A DNA stretch of 64,000 nt from Candidatus Ribeiella danica (lineage in GTDB: Bacteria; Chloroflexota; Chloroflexia; Chloroflexales; Roseiflexaceae). Under the pieces are notes generated by a model that was not told the DNA's origin, did no database searches, and worked only from the letters and a program-made list of their open reading frames with translations. The translations under genes were made by a program, and so were the position numbers. The stretch is from the NCBI GenBank assembly GCA_016717335.1, contig JADKFS010000011.1:248001-312000 (forward strand), read 5' to 3'. Below, one piece after another: positions 26,073 to 35,701 of the stretch. The first letter of the stretch is position 1, and every line of letters begins with the position of its first letter.

Positions 26073-27065
26073 CTACCTGGGCGACAACAGCGGTATGAGA
26101 TCACGCGCCATCGCCTCGATCTGCGCCAGCGGGTCGTCCTCGGTGAACGGCACCAGCACGACCGAGTCCGCGCCGGCGGCGTACAGCCGCTCGATCGCCG
26201 CCGCGCCCTGATCTGGCGTGCCGCACACGGCAAGCTGGTCGATCCACGCATCGGGCATTTCGGCACGCAGCGCGTCTTGCCCGCGCGCCGCCAGCGCACG
26301 CACGTCGTCGGCAATGCCGAGTGCTGTAAGCTGCGCGCCGCCCTCGGCAGACGCGAGCGTCGCCGCGATGACCGGCCGGAGCTTTGCTCGCGCCGCCGCG
26401 CCGTCCGCGCCGACGCTGCACCAGGCGTAGACCGTCAGTCGGTGTGGCGCGGTGCGCCCTGCCGCTGCCGCGCCGCGCGCGATCTGCTCGCGCGCCCACG
26501 CGACATACTCCGGCGCCGCGCATTCGGCCAGGATCGTCCCATCCGCAGATCGACCAGACAGCGCCAGCGACTTCGGCCCGCGCACGCCCAACGCCACCGG
26601 CGGGATACGCTCCGGCGGCAGGTCGAGCTTCACCTGGTCAAGATGGACCTGCCGCCCATCCACACTATACCGTTCGCCGCGCAGCAGCGCCCGCACCGCC
26701 AGCGCCGTCTCTTCCAGCGCGGCGAGCTGTGATGTGGGCAATGCCCCGATCTGCTGCATCCACGCCGCGACGCCGTGGCCGAAGCCGGGCAGCAGGCGAC
26801 CGGGAAACAGTCGCGCGAGGGTCGCCAGCTCCATTGCCACAAACGCGGGATTGCGCGCGACGGCAGGCATGATGCCGAGGCCAACGGCGATGCGCTGGGT
26901 GCCGGCGAGCGCCGCCGTTGTGGAGGCGATCCCGCCGCCCCAGAAGCAGTCCTCCACGATCCAGAGCTCGTCGAAGCCGGCGCTCTCGGCCCGGCCGGCA
27001 AACGCAAGCAGCAGTTCGGGTGGATATTGGCAGCGAAACATAACACCAAGCGCCGGCTGGAGCAT
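26073..27065 (-). CDS. Luciferase-like (LLM class, probably F420-dependent) oxidoreductase
   Basis: The 330-residue TIM-barrel protein starts MLQPALGVMFRCQYPPELLLAFAGRAESAGFDELWIVED. The early ESAGFDELWIVED block, GIASTTAALAGTQRIAVGLGIMP and GRLLPGFGHGVAAWMQQIG are typical of bacterial luciferase-like monooxygenases and F420-dependent dehydrogenases (PF00296). The family uses reduced FMN or F420 to act on varied substrates. F420 is the likelier cofactor by resemblance to methylenetetrahydromethanopterin-reductase-like members, but the sequence does not prove it. It is a single gene, 77 bp upstream of an alpha/beta hydrolase gene on the same strand (the hydrolase gene is transcribed first). 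A 274-base gap separates it from the HisS-like gene; I see nothing distinct in that gap. Confidence 0.85.
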   Translation of the reverse strand: MLQPALGVMFRCQYPPELLLAFAGRAESAGFDELWIVEDCFWGGGIASTTAALAGTQRIAVGLGIMPAVARNPAFVAMELATLARLFPGRLLPGFGHGVAAWMQQIGALPTSQLAALEETALAVRALLRGERYSVDGRQVHLDQVKLDLPPERIPPVALGVRGPKSLALSGRSADGTILAECAAPEYVAWAREQIARGAAAAGRTAPHRLTVYAWCSVGADGAAARAKLRPVIAATLASAEGGAQLTALGIADDVRALAARGQDALRAEMPDAWIDQLAVCGTPDQGAAAIERLYAAGADSVVLVPFTEDDPLAQIEAMARDLIPLLSPR

Positions 27066-27142
27066 TGCCGTGAACCTTTCTGAGACGATGTTGTCTCACA
27101 GTGTCGAGATGGAGAGCTTGGGCGACGCTATCGGCGCGCCGC

Positions 27143-27997
27143 TCACGAACGAGCGGCGCGCGCTCGCGCATCGGCAGCCTCTTTGGCGCGATCCCGCGCT
27201 GGCATCGGCGCGTCCAGGAACGGCGGGATGATCGCGAGCAGGAGATCGGCGCGATTCACAACCGTCACGTGCGTCGTGCCGGGGAGCACGGCGAGCTGGG
27301 AATACGGGAGCCCGGCGAGATCGCCGGCCACGCCGCCGCCGAGCAATCGAAACAGCTCGACCGCATGCTCGGGGCGGACGATATCTGAGTCCCCGATGAT
27401 CAGCAGGGTGGGCGCCGCAATCGCCGCGATAGTCTCGGCCGGCACGTCCTGGATGCCCCGATCCATCTGGGTCTTTTTGGCGAACAGCGCGGCGAAGCCT
27501 TCCGGATGGGGCGCTATCCGGATGTATTCCTCATGCCACGGCGACCCGACCATGGCGTCGGCGGTCATGTTCGCCATGCCATCCATGAGCCCAGGGTGCA
27601 GGCCGCTCATGGTGTAGGTGACCGAGGCGAGCACGAGCTTGCGGGCCACATCCGGGTGCCGGATGGCGAGCTGCAGAGCGACGGCGGCACCCATGCTGTA
27701 GCCGAAGATGTCGGCCTGGCCGAGCCCGAGCTGCCGAATCGCGGCGGCGGTGTCGTCCGCCATCTGCTCGATGCTCAGCTGGCGGTCGATGTCGGCCGTG
27801 CGCCCGTGGCCCTGCAGATCGAAGGCGACCACCTGCCGGGTCTTAGCGAGATCCGGCAGCAGCGCGCCGAACGAGGTGCCGATGGCCGAAAACGCGCCGT
27901 GCAGCAGCACCAGCGGCTGCCCCGCGCCGTGGATCTCGTAGTACATCTGGAGTCCGTTGACCGGAGCGTAGCCGGTTTGTGCCGGAGTGGGTGTCAT
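27143..27997 (-). CDS. Alpha/beta hydrolase
   Basis: The 284-residue enzyme has LVLLHGAFSAIGTSFGALLPDL (oxyanion-hole HG motif), the nucleophile elbow GYSMGAAVALQLA, the acid residue in LLIIGDSDIVRPEHA and the His in LPGTTHVTVVNRADLL. This is a complete Ser-Asp-His triad in normal order, close to the haloperoxidase/epoxide-hydrolase-like branch. The ATG at 27997 has AAAGGAAA upstream, and the reading frame beyond it is not conserved in character. It lies directly downstream of a YCII-family gene (74 bp) and upstream of the LLM oxidoreductase, so the three may be co-transcribed. The substrate cannot be told from sequence. Confidence 0.9.
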   Translation of the reverse strand: MTPTPAQTGYAPVNGLQMYYEIHGAGQPLVLLHGAFSAIGTSFGALLPDLAKTRQVVAFDLQGHGRTADIDRQLSIEQMADDTAAAIRQLGLGQADIFGYSMGAAVALQLAIRHPDVARKLVLASVTYTMSGLHPGLMDGMANMTADAMVGSPWHEEYIRIAPHPEGFAALFAKKTQMDRGIQDVPAETIAAIAAPTLLIIGDSDIVRPEHAVELFRLLGGGVAGDLAGLPYSQLAVLPGTTHVTVVNRADLLLAIIPPFLDAPMPARDRAKEAADARARAARS

Positions 27998-28071
27998 CTC
28001 GTTTCCTTTCAATCTGCGTGCGCCGGTTGCGGCGGCGCACGTGTCGGGCGCCGGCCGGGGCCTCGTCACGG

Positions 28072-28428
28072 TTACGGCTGGTCGAACGCCACGGTTGGCC
28101 GTATCTCGATCGGGCCGGTCCACGCTTGCGGCATCGTCGCGACCACCTGGATGGCCTCGTTCAGATCGCGGGCAGTGATGGTGAAGATCCCGATCAGCTG
28201 CTCCTTCGCCTCGGCATAAGGGCCGGCACTGATGGACAGCCTGCCGTTCTGGACGCGCACGGTGATGGCGCCGCGACTCGGCTGCAGACCTTCTACAGCA
28301 AGTAAGCGCCCATCTTTCCGGAGCGCCTCGTCGCTGTCCAGGCACGCGCTTCCGAGGGCGTCGCGCTCACTGCCGGACAGGCTCTCCAGCCGCTGCTCGT
28401 CTCCGTAGGCCAGCAAGACGTACCGCAT
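28072..28428 (-). CDS. YCII/DGPF-domain small protein
   Basis: The 118-residue protein starts MRYVLLAYGDEQRLESLSGSER and contains ITVRVQNGRLSISAGPYAEAKEQLIGIFTITARDLNEAI, the YCII-related (PF03795) pattern with the GPYAEAKEQL variant of the DGPF loop. Such proteins adopt a ferredoxin-like dimeric fold and are often encoded near ECF sigma factors; none is visible here. The ATG at 28428 has CGGAGGA upstream, which decides against the longer reading frame to 28530. It is followed by an alpha/beta hydrolase gene on the same strand. The biochemical role of the family is largely unknown. Confidence 0.87.
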   Translation of the reverse strand: MRYVLLAYGDEQRLESLSGSERDALGSACLDSDEALRKDGRLLAVEGLQPSRGAITVRVQNGRLSISAGPYAEAKEQLIGIFTITARDLNEAIQVVATMPQAWTGPIEIRPTVAFDQP

Positions 28429-28630
28429 TGGGTTCCTCCGTAGCGTGGTGAACTGCTGCTCCTCAAGCATAGTCGCTCGGCGGCGCCCGAAATCGACAAT
28501 GCGGACTGGCGAGACGGTTGAGCGCGTCACATCGCGCCGGTGTCGTGATGCGGCGCGGCCTCTGCCCCGCCCGCGGCATAGAGCATGGTTCGTCGGCGCG
28601 AGCGAGTCCCCGTGTTGGCCTGCGCGCGCG

Positions 28631-31399
28631 CTACAGCAGCCCCAGCGCGCGTGCGCGCGCCAGGGCCTCGGTGCGGCTGTTCACGTCGAGCTTTACAAAG
28701 ATGTTGCTGACGTGCTTCTTGACGGTATTGGGCGATACAATCAGCTGCTCGGCGATCAGCTGATTGGTCGCACCGCGGTCGATCAAGCGCAGCACCTCTA
28801 GCTCGCGGTCGCTGAGCGGATCGGGCAGCGCCGCGGCTGGCGCATCGCGCCGTGCGTGATATGCGCCTACGCGCGGCGGCTGCGCGTCGAGCAGCCGCCG
28901 CGCGTAGGCGCGCAGGTGCGGCTGGGCCGGCGGATGGTGCGCGGCGGCTGCGGCGGCTAGCAGGTCGCCGAGCGGCGCGCCGACGTCGATCACGGCGCGC
29001 ACGTAGCCTTCCGGCTCGGCCAGCCTGAGCGCCCGCTCTAGCAATGCCTGCGCCTCGCCGATCTGCCCCTGCTGCTGCCGCGCTGCGGCCAGCAGCGCCA
29101 GGATGCGAACGAGCATCCCCCAGCACTGTGCCGCCTCCGCCCGCCGCTGCAGCGGCTGAAGCACCGCCAGCGCCTCGCCGGCCCGGCGCTGCGCCAGCAG
29201 CACCCGCGCGACCAGCAGGCCGGGGTGCATGCGTAACCCGTGGCCGCTCAGCGCGTCCGGCGAGTGGGGCGCCGCCCACGCCGCCGCCGCGGCCAGATCG
29301 CCCTGCTCGATCGCAAGCGCTGCGCGCGCTGCGCCGAACAGCGCCTCCATCCAGGCCCCGCCGAAATGCGCGGCGGTTCGGTCGAGCAGGCCGCGCGCCT
29401 CGTCGTACTTGCCCAGCTGCGCGTACACGCGCGCCAGCGCCGCGGCTCCCGGCACGGCGACGTCGATCAATCCGGCCTGGGTGCCGACTGCGACTGCGGC
29501 AGCCAGATGCTCCTGGGCCTCGGCCAGGTCATTGCGTTCGTAGGCAATCTCACCCAGCTCGACGTCCAGCAGCCCCGCCAGTGGCAGCTGCGCCAGGTCG
29601 CGCTCGCGCAATCGCAGCCGCGCCCGCGCGCAGGTTTCGGCGGCGGCGCGCAGCTGGCCCTGCACGCGCTGGAGCCACGCGACCTGGCGCACGGCGACGA
29701 GCGTGGCGGCAACATCGCCGGATGTCTCGGCCAGATCCAGCGCCTCTTGGTAGGCCTGCCGCGCCGCAGCAAGATCGTCGCTGGTGCTTTCTGTCGCGTC
29801 GGCGATGCAGCCGGCCAGCGAGGCGCGCCACATAGGGAGATCGTCGCCCAGCTGGGCATGCGCGCCACGCGCCAGCGCGAGCGCCTCGCCCGGCCGGCCG
29901 TTCAGGCGCGCCAGATGCGCCTGCAGCACCAGGATCGGCCCGCGCAGCCGCTGGTGAGCGTCGGATGCCGTTGGCTGGGCGAGCGCATCCGCACGCTGCA
30001 GCATGCGTTCGGCCGCCGCGTAATCGCCACGGTTGAATTGCGCCCATGCATCGGCGAGCGCCAGCGTGGGCTGGCAGCGCACGAGCTGCCCAGGGAGCGA
30101 CACGAGCAGCGCGCGCAGCGCGGCCAGCTGGCTGTGCTGCATGTGCTGATCGGCCAGCTGCTCGGCCAGGCGGGCGACGAGCGGCGCATCTGCCGCGGCC
30201 TGGGCGTGCTGGAGCGCGACCTCAAGCGCGCCGGCGCCGGCCGTCGTCGCGTACGCAGCATACCAGTCGGCGGCGCGCCGGTGCAGATCGGCGATGAGCT
30301 CGGGGTGGTTGTGCCGCAGGCGGTGCCGCAGCACGTCGCGGAACAGGTGGTGGTAGCGATACCAGCTGCCGTGATCGTCCAGCGCGATGGTGAACAGGTG
30401 GGTGCGCTGCAGCTGCTCCAGAATCGACTGGCTGTACGAGCCGACGAAAGGCGAAGGGCCAGGGGCCAGGCGAGATTCCGGCGGATCGCCCCCCAGCACC
30501 GCGTCGCAGAGCGGGCCGCACAGCCGGTCGAGCACGGAGGTGGCGATCAGAAATCGCTGGATGTGCGCGGGCTGCTGGAGCAACACATCGTCGACGAGGT
30601 AGCTGAAGATGTAGCGATGGCTCCCGCTAAAGGCAGCGATGAACGCGTGCGGGTCGGCGTGCCCGTGCAGCGCCAGGCCGACCAGCTGGAGGCCGGCCGC
30701 CCAGCCCTCCGTGCGGGCTTCGAGCGCGGCAAGGTCCTGGTCGCCCAGGCGCACGTCGAAGCAGGTCCCCAGCACCCTGGCGATCTCGTCGGCCGTGAAG
30801 CGAAGATCGCCCTCGCGCAGCTCGCCAAGCTGCCCGCGCGCCCGCAGGCGCGCCAGGGGCAAAGGCGGGTCGGCGCGGCTGAGCAATACCAGCTGCAGCT
30901 GGCTGGGCAGATGCGCGATCAGAAATGCGAGCGCCTGGTGGATTGCAGGATCTTGGATGAGGTGGTAGTCGTCCAGGGCGAGGATGAGCGGCTCGGGCCG
31001 CGCGGCCAGGCTGGCCAGCGCCTGCCCCAGCACAACGTCGATCGGTGGTGGCTGGGGGGCCTGCAGCAGCGCCAGCGCCGGGGCGGCCACGCCGGGCGCG
31101 CGCCGATCCAGCGCCGCGAGCAGGTAGCGCCAGAAGCGCTCGGGAGCAGCATCCCCCGCGTCGATTGTGAACCAGGCAAGCGATCGGCCGCGGTGCTCGG
31201 CCCACTGCAAGAGCGCTGTCGTCTTGCCGGAGCCGGCCGGCGCCGCAATCAGTGTGACCGGTCGCCGCAGCGCGGCGTCCAGCCGCGCGTCGATCCCCGG
31301 GCGCCCGATCAGATCGACCGGCGCCGGCGGGGGGCATAGTTTGACACCGAGCAGCGGCAGGCGCGTGTCGTCGAATGGTTGGCTCACGGCGCTCCTCAT
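28631..31399 (-). CDS. MalT-like LuxR-family ATP-dependent transcriptional regulator
   Basis: This 922-residue regulator of the STAND class has an N-terminal NTPase with Walker A APAGSGKTT (53-61) and a Walker B-like stretch LILALDDYHLIQD. A winged-helix/ARM segment follows, then a long TPR-like helical region (about 400-840). The C-terminal LuxR helix-turn-helix is LSDRELEVLRLIDRGATNQL to SNIFVKLDVNSRTEALARA. MalT-type proteins activate transcription on binding a small-molecule inducer and ATP. It is divergent from the GIN-domain/M28 peptidase gene pair (177 bp apart), a plausible target. The start could instead be the GTG four codons in (31387), since the ATG region GAGGAG could serve as its ribosome site. 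Confidence 0.93.
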   Translation of the reverse strand: MRSAVSQPFDDTRLPLLGVKLCPPPAPVDLIGRPGIDARLDAALRRPVTLIAAPAGSGKTTALLQWAEHRGRSLAWFTIDAGDAAPERFWRYLLAALDRRAPGVAAPALALLQAPQPPPIDVVLGQALASLAARPEPLILALDDYHLIQDPAIHQALAFLIAHLPSQLQLVLLSRADPPLPLARLRARGQLGELREGDLRFTADEIARVLGTCFDVRLGDQDLAALEARTEGWAAGLQLVGLALHGHADPHAFIAAFSGSHRYIFSYLVDDVLLQQPAHIQRFLIATSVLDRLCGPLCDAVLGGDPPESRLAPGPSPFVGSYSQSILEQLQRTHLFTIALDDHGSWYRYHHLFRDVLRHRLRHNHPELIADLHRRAADWYAAYATTAGAGALEVALQHAQAAADAPLVARLAEQLADQHMQHSQLAALRALLVSLPGQLVRCQPTLALADAWAQFNRGDYAAAERMLQRADALAQPTASDAHQRLRGPILVLQAHLARLNGRPGEALALARGAHAQLGDDLPMWRASLAGCIADATESTSDDLAAARQAYQEALDLAETSGDVAATLVAVRQVAWLQRVQGQLRAAAETCARARLRLRERDLAQLPLAGLLDVELGEIAYERNDLAEAQEHLAAAVAVGTQAGLIDVAVPGAAALARVYAQLGKYDEARGLLDRTAAHFGGAWMEALFGAARAALAIEQGDLAAAAAWAAPHSPDALSGHGLRMHPGLLVARVLLAQRRAGEALAVLQPLQRRAEAAQCWGMLVRILALLAAARQQQGQIGEAQALLERALRLAEPEGYVRAVIDVGAPLGDLLAAAAAAHHPPAQPHLRAYARRLLDAQPPRVGAYHARRDAPAAALPDPLSDRELEVLRLIDRGATNQLIAEQLIVSPNTVKKHVSNIFVKLDVNSRTEALARARALGLL

Positions 31400-31575
31400 G
31401 AGACAACGTGTGGCCTTGCAATCTCGTAGCGGTTGGCCGGTTCAAAGGGCATCCTATCATACCATATCGCTCGATTGTGATTACCCGATCCGATACTTCT
31501 TTCGGGTACCCCCACCGGCACGGCACTCCCAGTATCCTCACATCAACGGCGATTGAGCGAGAAAGGAGCATCTGT

Positions 31576-32244
31576 ATGAACCCCCACCTCTCCCCGCGGC
31601 TGCTGCGCGTCGTCCTGCTGCTGGCGGCGCTGCTGCTCGCGTCCTGCGGCGCCGGCGCGCGCGGCTCTGGCCGCGTCGTCAGCGAGTCGCGCCCGGTCAG
31701 CAATATCTCATCGGTCACGCTGCGCGGCGTCGGCACCTTGATTGTCACGCAGCGCGACCAGGAGGCGCTCACGATCACCGCCGACGACAACATCCTCCCG
31801 CTGCTGTCCAGCACTGTGACAGGTGGCCGGCTGGCGCTCGGCCCAAGCTCGGGCGCCGGCATCGCCAACGTGCAGCAGCTGACCTACCGCCTGACGGTCC
31901 GGCAGCTGCGCTCGGTCGAGGTGTCGGGCGCGGCCGACGTCGAGCTCCTGGATATGCGAACAGACCGGCTCGCGGTGGCGATCGACGGCACGAGCGATGT
32001 GTCTGTGACCGGGCAGGCCGCTGCGCTCGACCTGACGATCTCGGGCGCCGGCAGCTTTAGGGGCGCTGGGCTGACCAGCGCGGCGGCGACGGTGCGCGTC
32101 CGTGGCAGCGGCGGCGCGGTTGTGCGGGTCAGCGACACGCTCGACGCGCGCGTGAGCGGCGCGGGCGACGTGCGCTACATCGGCGATCCCCAGGTCACGC
32201 AGCAGATCACCGGCGCGGGCACGGTGGCACAGCAAGGACAGTAA
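31576..32244 (+). CDS. GIN-domain (DUF2807) lipoprotein
   Basis: The 222-residue protein has a lipoprotein signal peptide ending LLLASCGAG, so the mature protein should be lipid-anchored at Cys25. The rest is a repetitive beta structure with SNISSVTLRGVGTLIVTQ, RSVEVSGAADVELLDM, LDLTISGAGSF and LDARVSGAGDVRYIGDP. The recurring SGAGD/VRGSG turns are typical of the head-GIN (putative auto-transporter adhesin) domain. ATG 31576 follows AAAGGAG. The M28 peptidase gene starts 12 bp downstream, so the two form an operon. The role is unknown, probably at the cell surface. Confidence 0.87.
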   Translation: MNPHLSPRLLRVVLLLAALLLASCGAGARGSGRVVSESRPVSNISSVTLRGVGTLIVTQRDQEALTITADDNILPLLSSTVTGGRLALGPSSGAGIANVQQLTYRLTVRQLRSVEVSGAADVELLDMRTDRLAVAIDGTSDVSVTGQAAALDLTISGAGSFRGAGLTSAAATVRVRGSGGAVVRVSDTLDARVSGAGDVRYIGDPQVTQQITGAGTVAQQGQ

Positions 32245-32255
32245 GGAGGCACACA

Positions 32256-34652
32256 ATGGCAACGCTCACCCGATCCACACCGGTCGCGCGGGCGATCGGC
32301 TCCTCCCCGGCGGCCGCTGCGCTCGCGAGCCTGCTGCTGCTGGTATTCACCGCGCTGGCGGCGTGGGCGAGCATCCAGCCGCCGGATGCCGTCCCGGCGA
32401 GCGCCCCGCCTGCCGCCTTCTCGTCGGCGCGGGCGCTGGCACACGTGCGCGCCTACGGCCAGACGATGCATGCGATGGGTACGCCCGCGCACGCCGAGAC
32501 CCGCGCCTACCTGCTGCGCACGCTGACCAACCTTGGCTACGCGCCCGAGGTGCAGCGCGCCACCGCGATCGGCCACGTGCGGCCGGCTTTCGTCCAGGCC
32601 GGGCTGGTCCACAACGTCCTGGCGCGGCTGAAGGGCACCGGCGGCGGCGAAGCCGTGATGCTCATGGCCCACTACGACTCGGTCACGACCGGGCCGGGGG
32701 CCAGCGACGACGGCGCCGGCGTCGCGGCGCTGCTGGAGGTCGCTCGCGCGCTTACGGCCGGACCGCCGCTCAAGCACGACGTGATCTTCCTATTCACCGA
32801 CGGCGAGGAGGCCGGGCACTTCGGCGCCACCGCGTTCGCGCGCGAGCACCCCTGGAAGAGCGACGTGGGGGTAGTGCTGAACGTCGAGGCCAGCGGCACG
32901 GCCGGCCCGTCGGTGATGTTCGAGACCAGCGCCGGCAACGCCTGGCTGATCGACGCGCTCGCCCGCGCCGACCGGCCGGTCGCCTACTCGCTCACCGACG
33001 AGGTCTACAAGCGCCTGCCCAATGGCACCGATATGACCGAGACCAAGAGTGCCGGGCTGGCCGGGATGAACTTCTCCTTCTTCGGCCGCGGGCTGTACTA
33101 CCACACGCCCCTGGACGACGCCGACCACGTCGACGAGCGCAGTCTCCAGCATCACGGCGATCTGCTGCTCACGCTCGTGCGCGAGCTGGGCGTGGCGGAC
33201 CTGCGCCAGCGCGGGGCGCAGCGCGACGACACGGTCTACTTCACTGTTCCGGCAGGGGTGCTGGTGCGCTATCCGCAGTCCTGGGTGCTGCCGCTGACGC
33301 TGCTCACGCTGGTAGCCGCCGCGGGCGCGCTGATCCTCGGGCTCCGGCGCGGGCGGCTGACCTGGCGCGGCGTCGGGCTGGGCCTTGTCGCGCTCCCGCT
33401 CGCGCTGCTGCTCGCCGCCGGGGTGGTCACGGCGGTCTGGGCGCTCATCCGCGCGGCGCAGGCCGACTACTACCAGGCGTTCTGGGGGCCGTCGATGGGC
33501 TACGCCGGCCACACCCACAACAGCCGCTGGGTCTTCCTGAGCTTTGTGTCGCTGGCGGCGCTGGCGGCGCTGCTGCTGTACAGCTGGCTGTGGCGGCGGG
33601 TAGCGGTGGCGGACCTGTCGTTCGGGGCGCTGCTGTGCTGGCTGGCGCTGGCGGCGGCAGTCGCCGTGGTCGCGCCGGGCGGCCACTACCTGTTCATGTG
33701 GCCCGCGCTGGCCGCCGCGCTCGGCTGGGGCGCGCTGTTCTACGCCCGGCCGGAGCGATCGCCGTGGCGGCAGCTTGGCGCGCTGGCCCCCGCGGCGCTG
33801 ATCGCGCTGCTGCTGCTGGCGCCGACGATCGAGCTGCTGTTCCAGGTGCTGTCAATCACCTATCCGCTGCTGTTCGTCGCGCTTGCCGCGCTGCTGCTTG
33901 GCCTGCTGCTGCCGCTCGTGCGCCTGATCGCGCTCGGCCGCTGGCTCCTCCCGGGCACGGCACTGGCGGCGCTCATCTGCCTGGGCGCGACGGTCGTGAC
34001 GGCGCAGTTCGACGCCGAACGCCCGCGCATGGACAGCATCTTCTACGCGCTGAACGCCGACACCGGCACGGCCGTGTGGGCCACGCTCGACCAGGCGCCG
34101 GACGCCTGGACCGCGCAGTACCTGGGCGCGCATCCGGCGGCGCGGCCGATCCACGACTACTACCCGATCTTCAGCGGCAGCCTCCCGGCCGCCGACGCGC
34201 CGGTCGCGCCGCTGCCCGCGCCGACGATCGCGGTCGTGCGCGACACGCTCCAGGGAGAAGGCCGCACCGTGCAGCTTCACCTCACCGCGCCGCAGCACGC
34301 CGAGTTCCTGATCCTGGAGCTGGCGGCGCCGGCCACGCCCGCCGACCTGGCGGCGCTGACGATCGACGGCCAGCATGTCGCGCTCGATCCTGAGGCAGAG
34401 CAGCGCCGGGGTAGGCCGTGGATGCTGAAGTTCGCGGCGCCGCCGGCCGAGGGAGTCGACGTCGTGCTGGAGCTGAGGACGCCCGCGCCGCTGACGCTGC
34501 GCGCCGTCGCCCAGCTCGACGGCCTGCCCGCCGGCGTGGGCTCGTTCGCGCCACGCCCGGCCGGTTTCCTCCGCAAACCGCAGGTCGACGGCCTGGGCGA
34601 ATGCTCGCTGGTGGGGCGCACCCTGACGCTCGATGCTATCGCCAGGCCGTAG
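32256..34652 (+). CDS. Membrane-anchored M28-family zinc metallopeptidase
   Basis: The 798-residue protein has one N-terminal membrane helix (about 18-40), then an M28 aminopeptidase domain (about 75-320) with LMAHYDSVTTGPGASDDGAG and FLFTDGEEAGHFGA, which hold zinc ligands and the catalytic acid. About eight more membrane helices follow (345-590), and an extracytoplasmic C-terminal domain (600-798). This layout resembles vacuolar/ER M28 peptidases (Fxna/Pff1 type) rather than secreted aminopeptidases. The active-site domain should face outward. The ribosome site AAGGAGG precedes the ATG. It follows the GIN lipoprotein gene by 12 bp and is followed after 3 bp by a small gene. Confidence 0.9.
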   Translation: MATLTRSTPVARAIGSSPAAAALASLLLLVFTALAAWASIQPPDAVPASAPPAAFSSARALAHVRAYGQTMHAMGTPAHAETRAYLLRTLTNLGYAPEVQRATAIGHVRPAFVQAGLVHNVLARLKGTGGGEAVMLMAHYDSVTTGPGASDDGAGVAALLEVARALTAGPPLKHDVIFLFTDGEEAGHFGATAFAREHPWKSDVGVVLNVEASGTAGPSVMFETSAGNAWLIDALARADRPVAYSLTDEVYKRLPNGTDMTETKSAGLAGMNFSFFGRGLYYHTPLDDADHVDERSLQHHGDLLLTLVRELGVADLRQRGAQRDDTVYFTVPAGVLVRYPQSWVLPLTLLTLVAAAGALILGLRRGRLTWRGVGLGLVALPLALLLAAGVVTAVWALIRAAQADYYQAFWGPSMGYAGHTHNSRWVFLSFVSLAALAALLLYSWLWRRVAVADLSFGALLCWLALAAAVAVVAPGGHYLFMWPALAAALGWGALFYARPERSPWRQLGALAPAALIALLLLAPTIELLFQVLSITYPLLFVALAALLLGLLLPLVRLIALGRWLLPGTALAALICLGATVVTAQFDAERPRMDSIFYALNADTGTAVWATLDQAPDAWTAQYLGAHPAARPIHDYYPIFSGSLPAADAPVAPLPAPTIAVVRDTLQGEGRTVQLHLTAPQHAEFLILELAAPATPADLAALTIDGQHVALDPEAEQRRGRPWMLKFAAPPAEGVDVVLELRTPAPLTLRAVAQLDGLPAGVGSFAPRPAGFLRKPQVDGLGECSLVGRTLTLDAIARP

Positions 34653-34655
34653 GCT

Positions 34656-34874
34656 ATGGACCGCTATCATATCCGCGTGGCCGGCTACCTGGACGACGAC
34701 TTTGCCGACTGGTTCGATGGCATGACGCTCAGCCACAGCACCGACGCCGAGACGAGCCTGACGGGTGCAGTCGCCGATCAGGCCGCGCTGCACGGCATCC
34801 TGGCCCGCATTCGCGACCTCAACCTGACGCTGTTGAGCGTGACGCGGCTCATGGACGAACCTGCTGCCGGGTGA
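34656..34874 (+). CDS. Small conserved protein of unknown function
   Basis: The 72-residue acidic protein contains WFDGMTLSHSTDAETSLTGA and DQAALHGILARIRDLNLTLLSV. I recognise the DQAALHGLL-RIRDLGL pattern as recurring in small uncharacterised bacterial proteins, but no function is known to me. It starts 3 bp after the stop of the M28 peptidase gene, so it is probably translated from the same transcript. Its 3' end overlaps the end of the convergent decayed peptide-binding gene by 26 bp. Confidence 0.7.
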   Translation: MDRYHIRVAGYLDDDFADWFDGMTLSHSTDAETSLTGAVADQAALHGILARIRDLNLTLLSVTRLMDEPAAG

Positions 34875-35459
34875 TCGTCACGCCCTGCTCGCCGGTGATA
34901 TCGCCCGCTAGCCCGTCCTGGCTGGTCAGGACGATGCCCTTGACATAGGGCTTGATCAGGAAGGCCAGCCGGTTATTGAGCACCGGGATCACCGGCACGT
35001 CGCCGACGATGAGGCGCTGCGCCTGGGCGTAGAGCGCCGCGCGTCGCCCGCCGTCGGTCGCGGCGTCGGCGACATCGATCAGCCGATCGACCGTGGTGTT
35101 CCGGTAGCCGTAGCCGTGCGCTATGTTTGACGACGAGTGCCAGTAGAGACTCAGCCAGTTCTGCGGATCGGGGTAATCGGCGCACCAAGTCCGCACCATC
35201 ATCTGTGGCGTCGTCATAGGATCGGCGCCCAGGTGGAACAGAGTCGCGCTCTCGTACGGGTCGAGGTTCAGCGCGACGCCCAGGTTCTGCTCGAACTGCT
35301 GCGCCACGTGCTCGGACATCGTCCGATAGAACGGGTCGCCGGAGTCGTACGCCAGCGCGATCGGCGGCAGGCTGGCGCGGGTGCCGCCGTGCAGGCGGCG
35401 AGCACCGTCGCGAGCGACGACAGCGTCACGAGCAAGCGGAATAAGGGGCGTACAGGCAT
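34849..35459 (-). pseudogene. Decayed oligopeptide ABC-transporter substrate-binding protein
   Basis: The upstream part (from ATG 35459, AAAGGAG upstream) encodes a lipoprotein signal MPVRPLFRLLVTLSSLATVL with AAC. In another frame the downstream part reads LPPIALAYDSGDPFYRTMSE, then LGVALNLDPYES, MMVRTWCADYPDPQNWLSLY and PVIPVLNNRLAFL, all typical of the C-terminal lobe of family 5 solute-binding proteins (DppA/OppA). These proteins normally have about 520-560 residues. Here only about 200 codons remain and the central 350 or so residues are missing, with a frame change at the join near 35370. An internal deletion plus frameshift is the simplest reading. No permease or ATPase genes are nearby. 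Confidence 0.8.
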
Positions 35460-35653
35460 TGCGCGCTCCTTTGTCATTGCCGGGCGTGCGATCGAACGAA
35501 CAGGTGAAGATAGTAGGATTTGCTTATCATAGCAGATCCTGCGACAGGCTGGCAAGGGCGCGGGCGCGCGTCGGCGCGCAGCCGCCGAGGATCGCCGTGA
35601 GCCAACCACTCGACGAAGCAGGCCGCCGCTGCTCGCTGCCAATGGGATGCCGA

Positions 35654-35681
35654 CGGGTGGGTGCAGCCCTGCACCCACCCG
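35654..35681 (-). terminator. Hairpin downstream of metallophosphoesterase gene
   Basis: A perfect 12-bp stem (35654-35665 with 35670-35681) with a GCCC loop lies 20 bp beyond the end of the minus-strand phosphoesterase gene. There is no clear U-run after it, so termination is plausible but not shown. Confidence 0.45.
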
Positions 35682-35701
35682 AGAGGAGTCAGTATTCGTT
35701 G

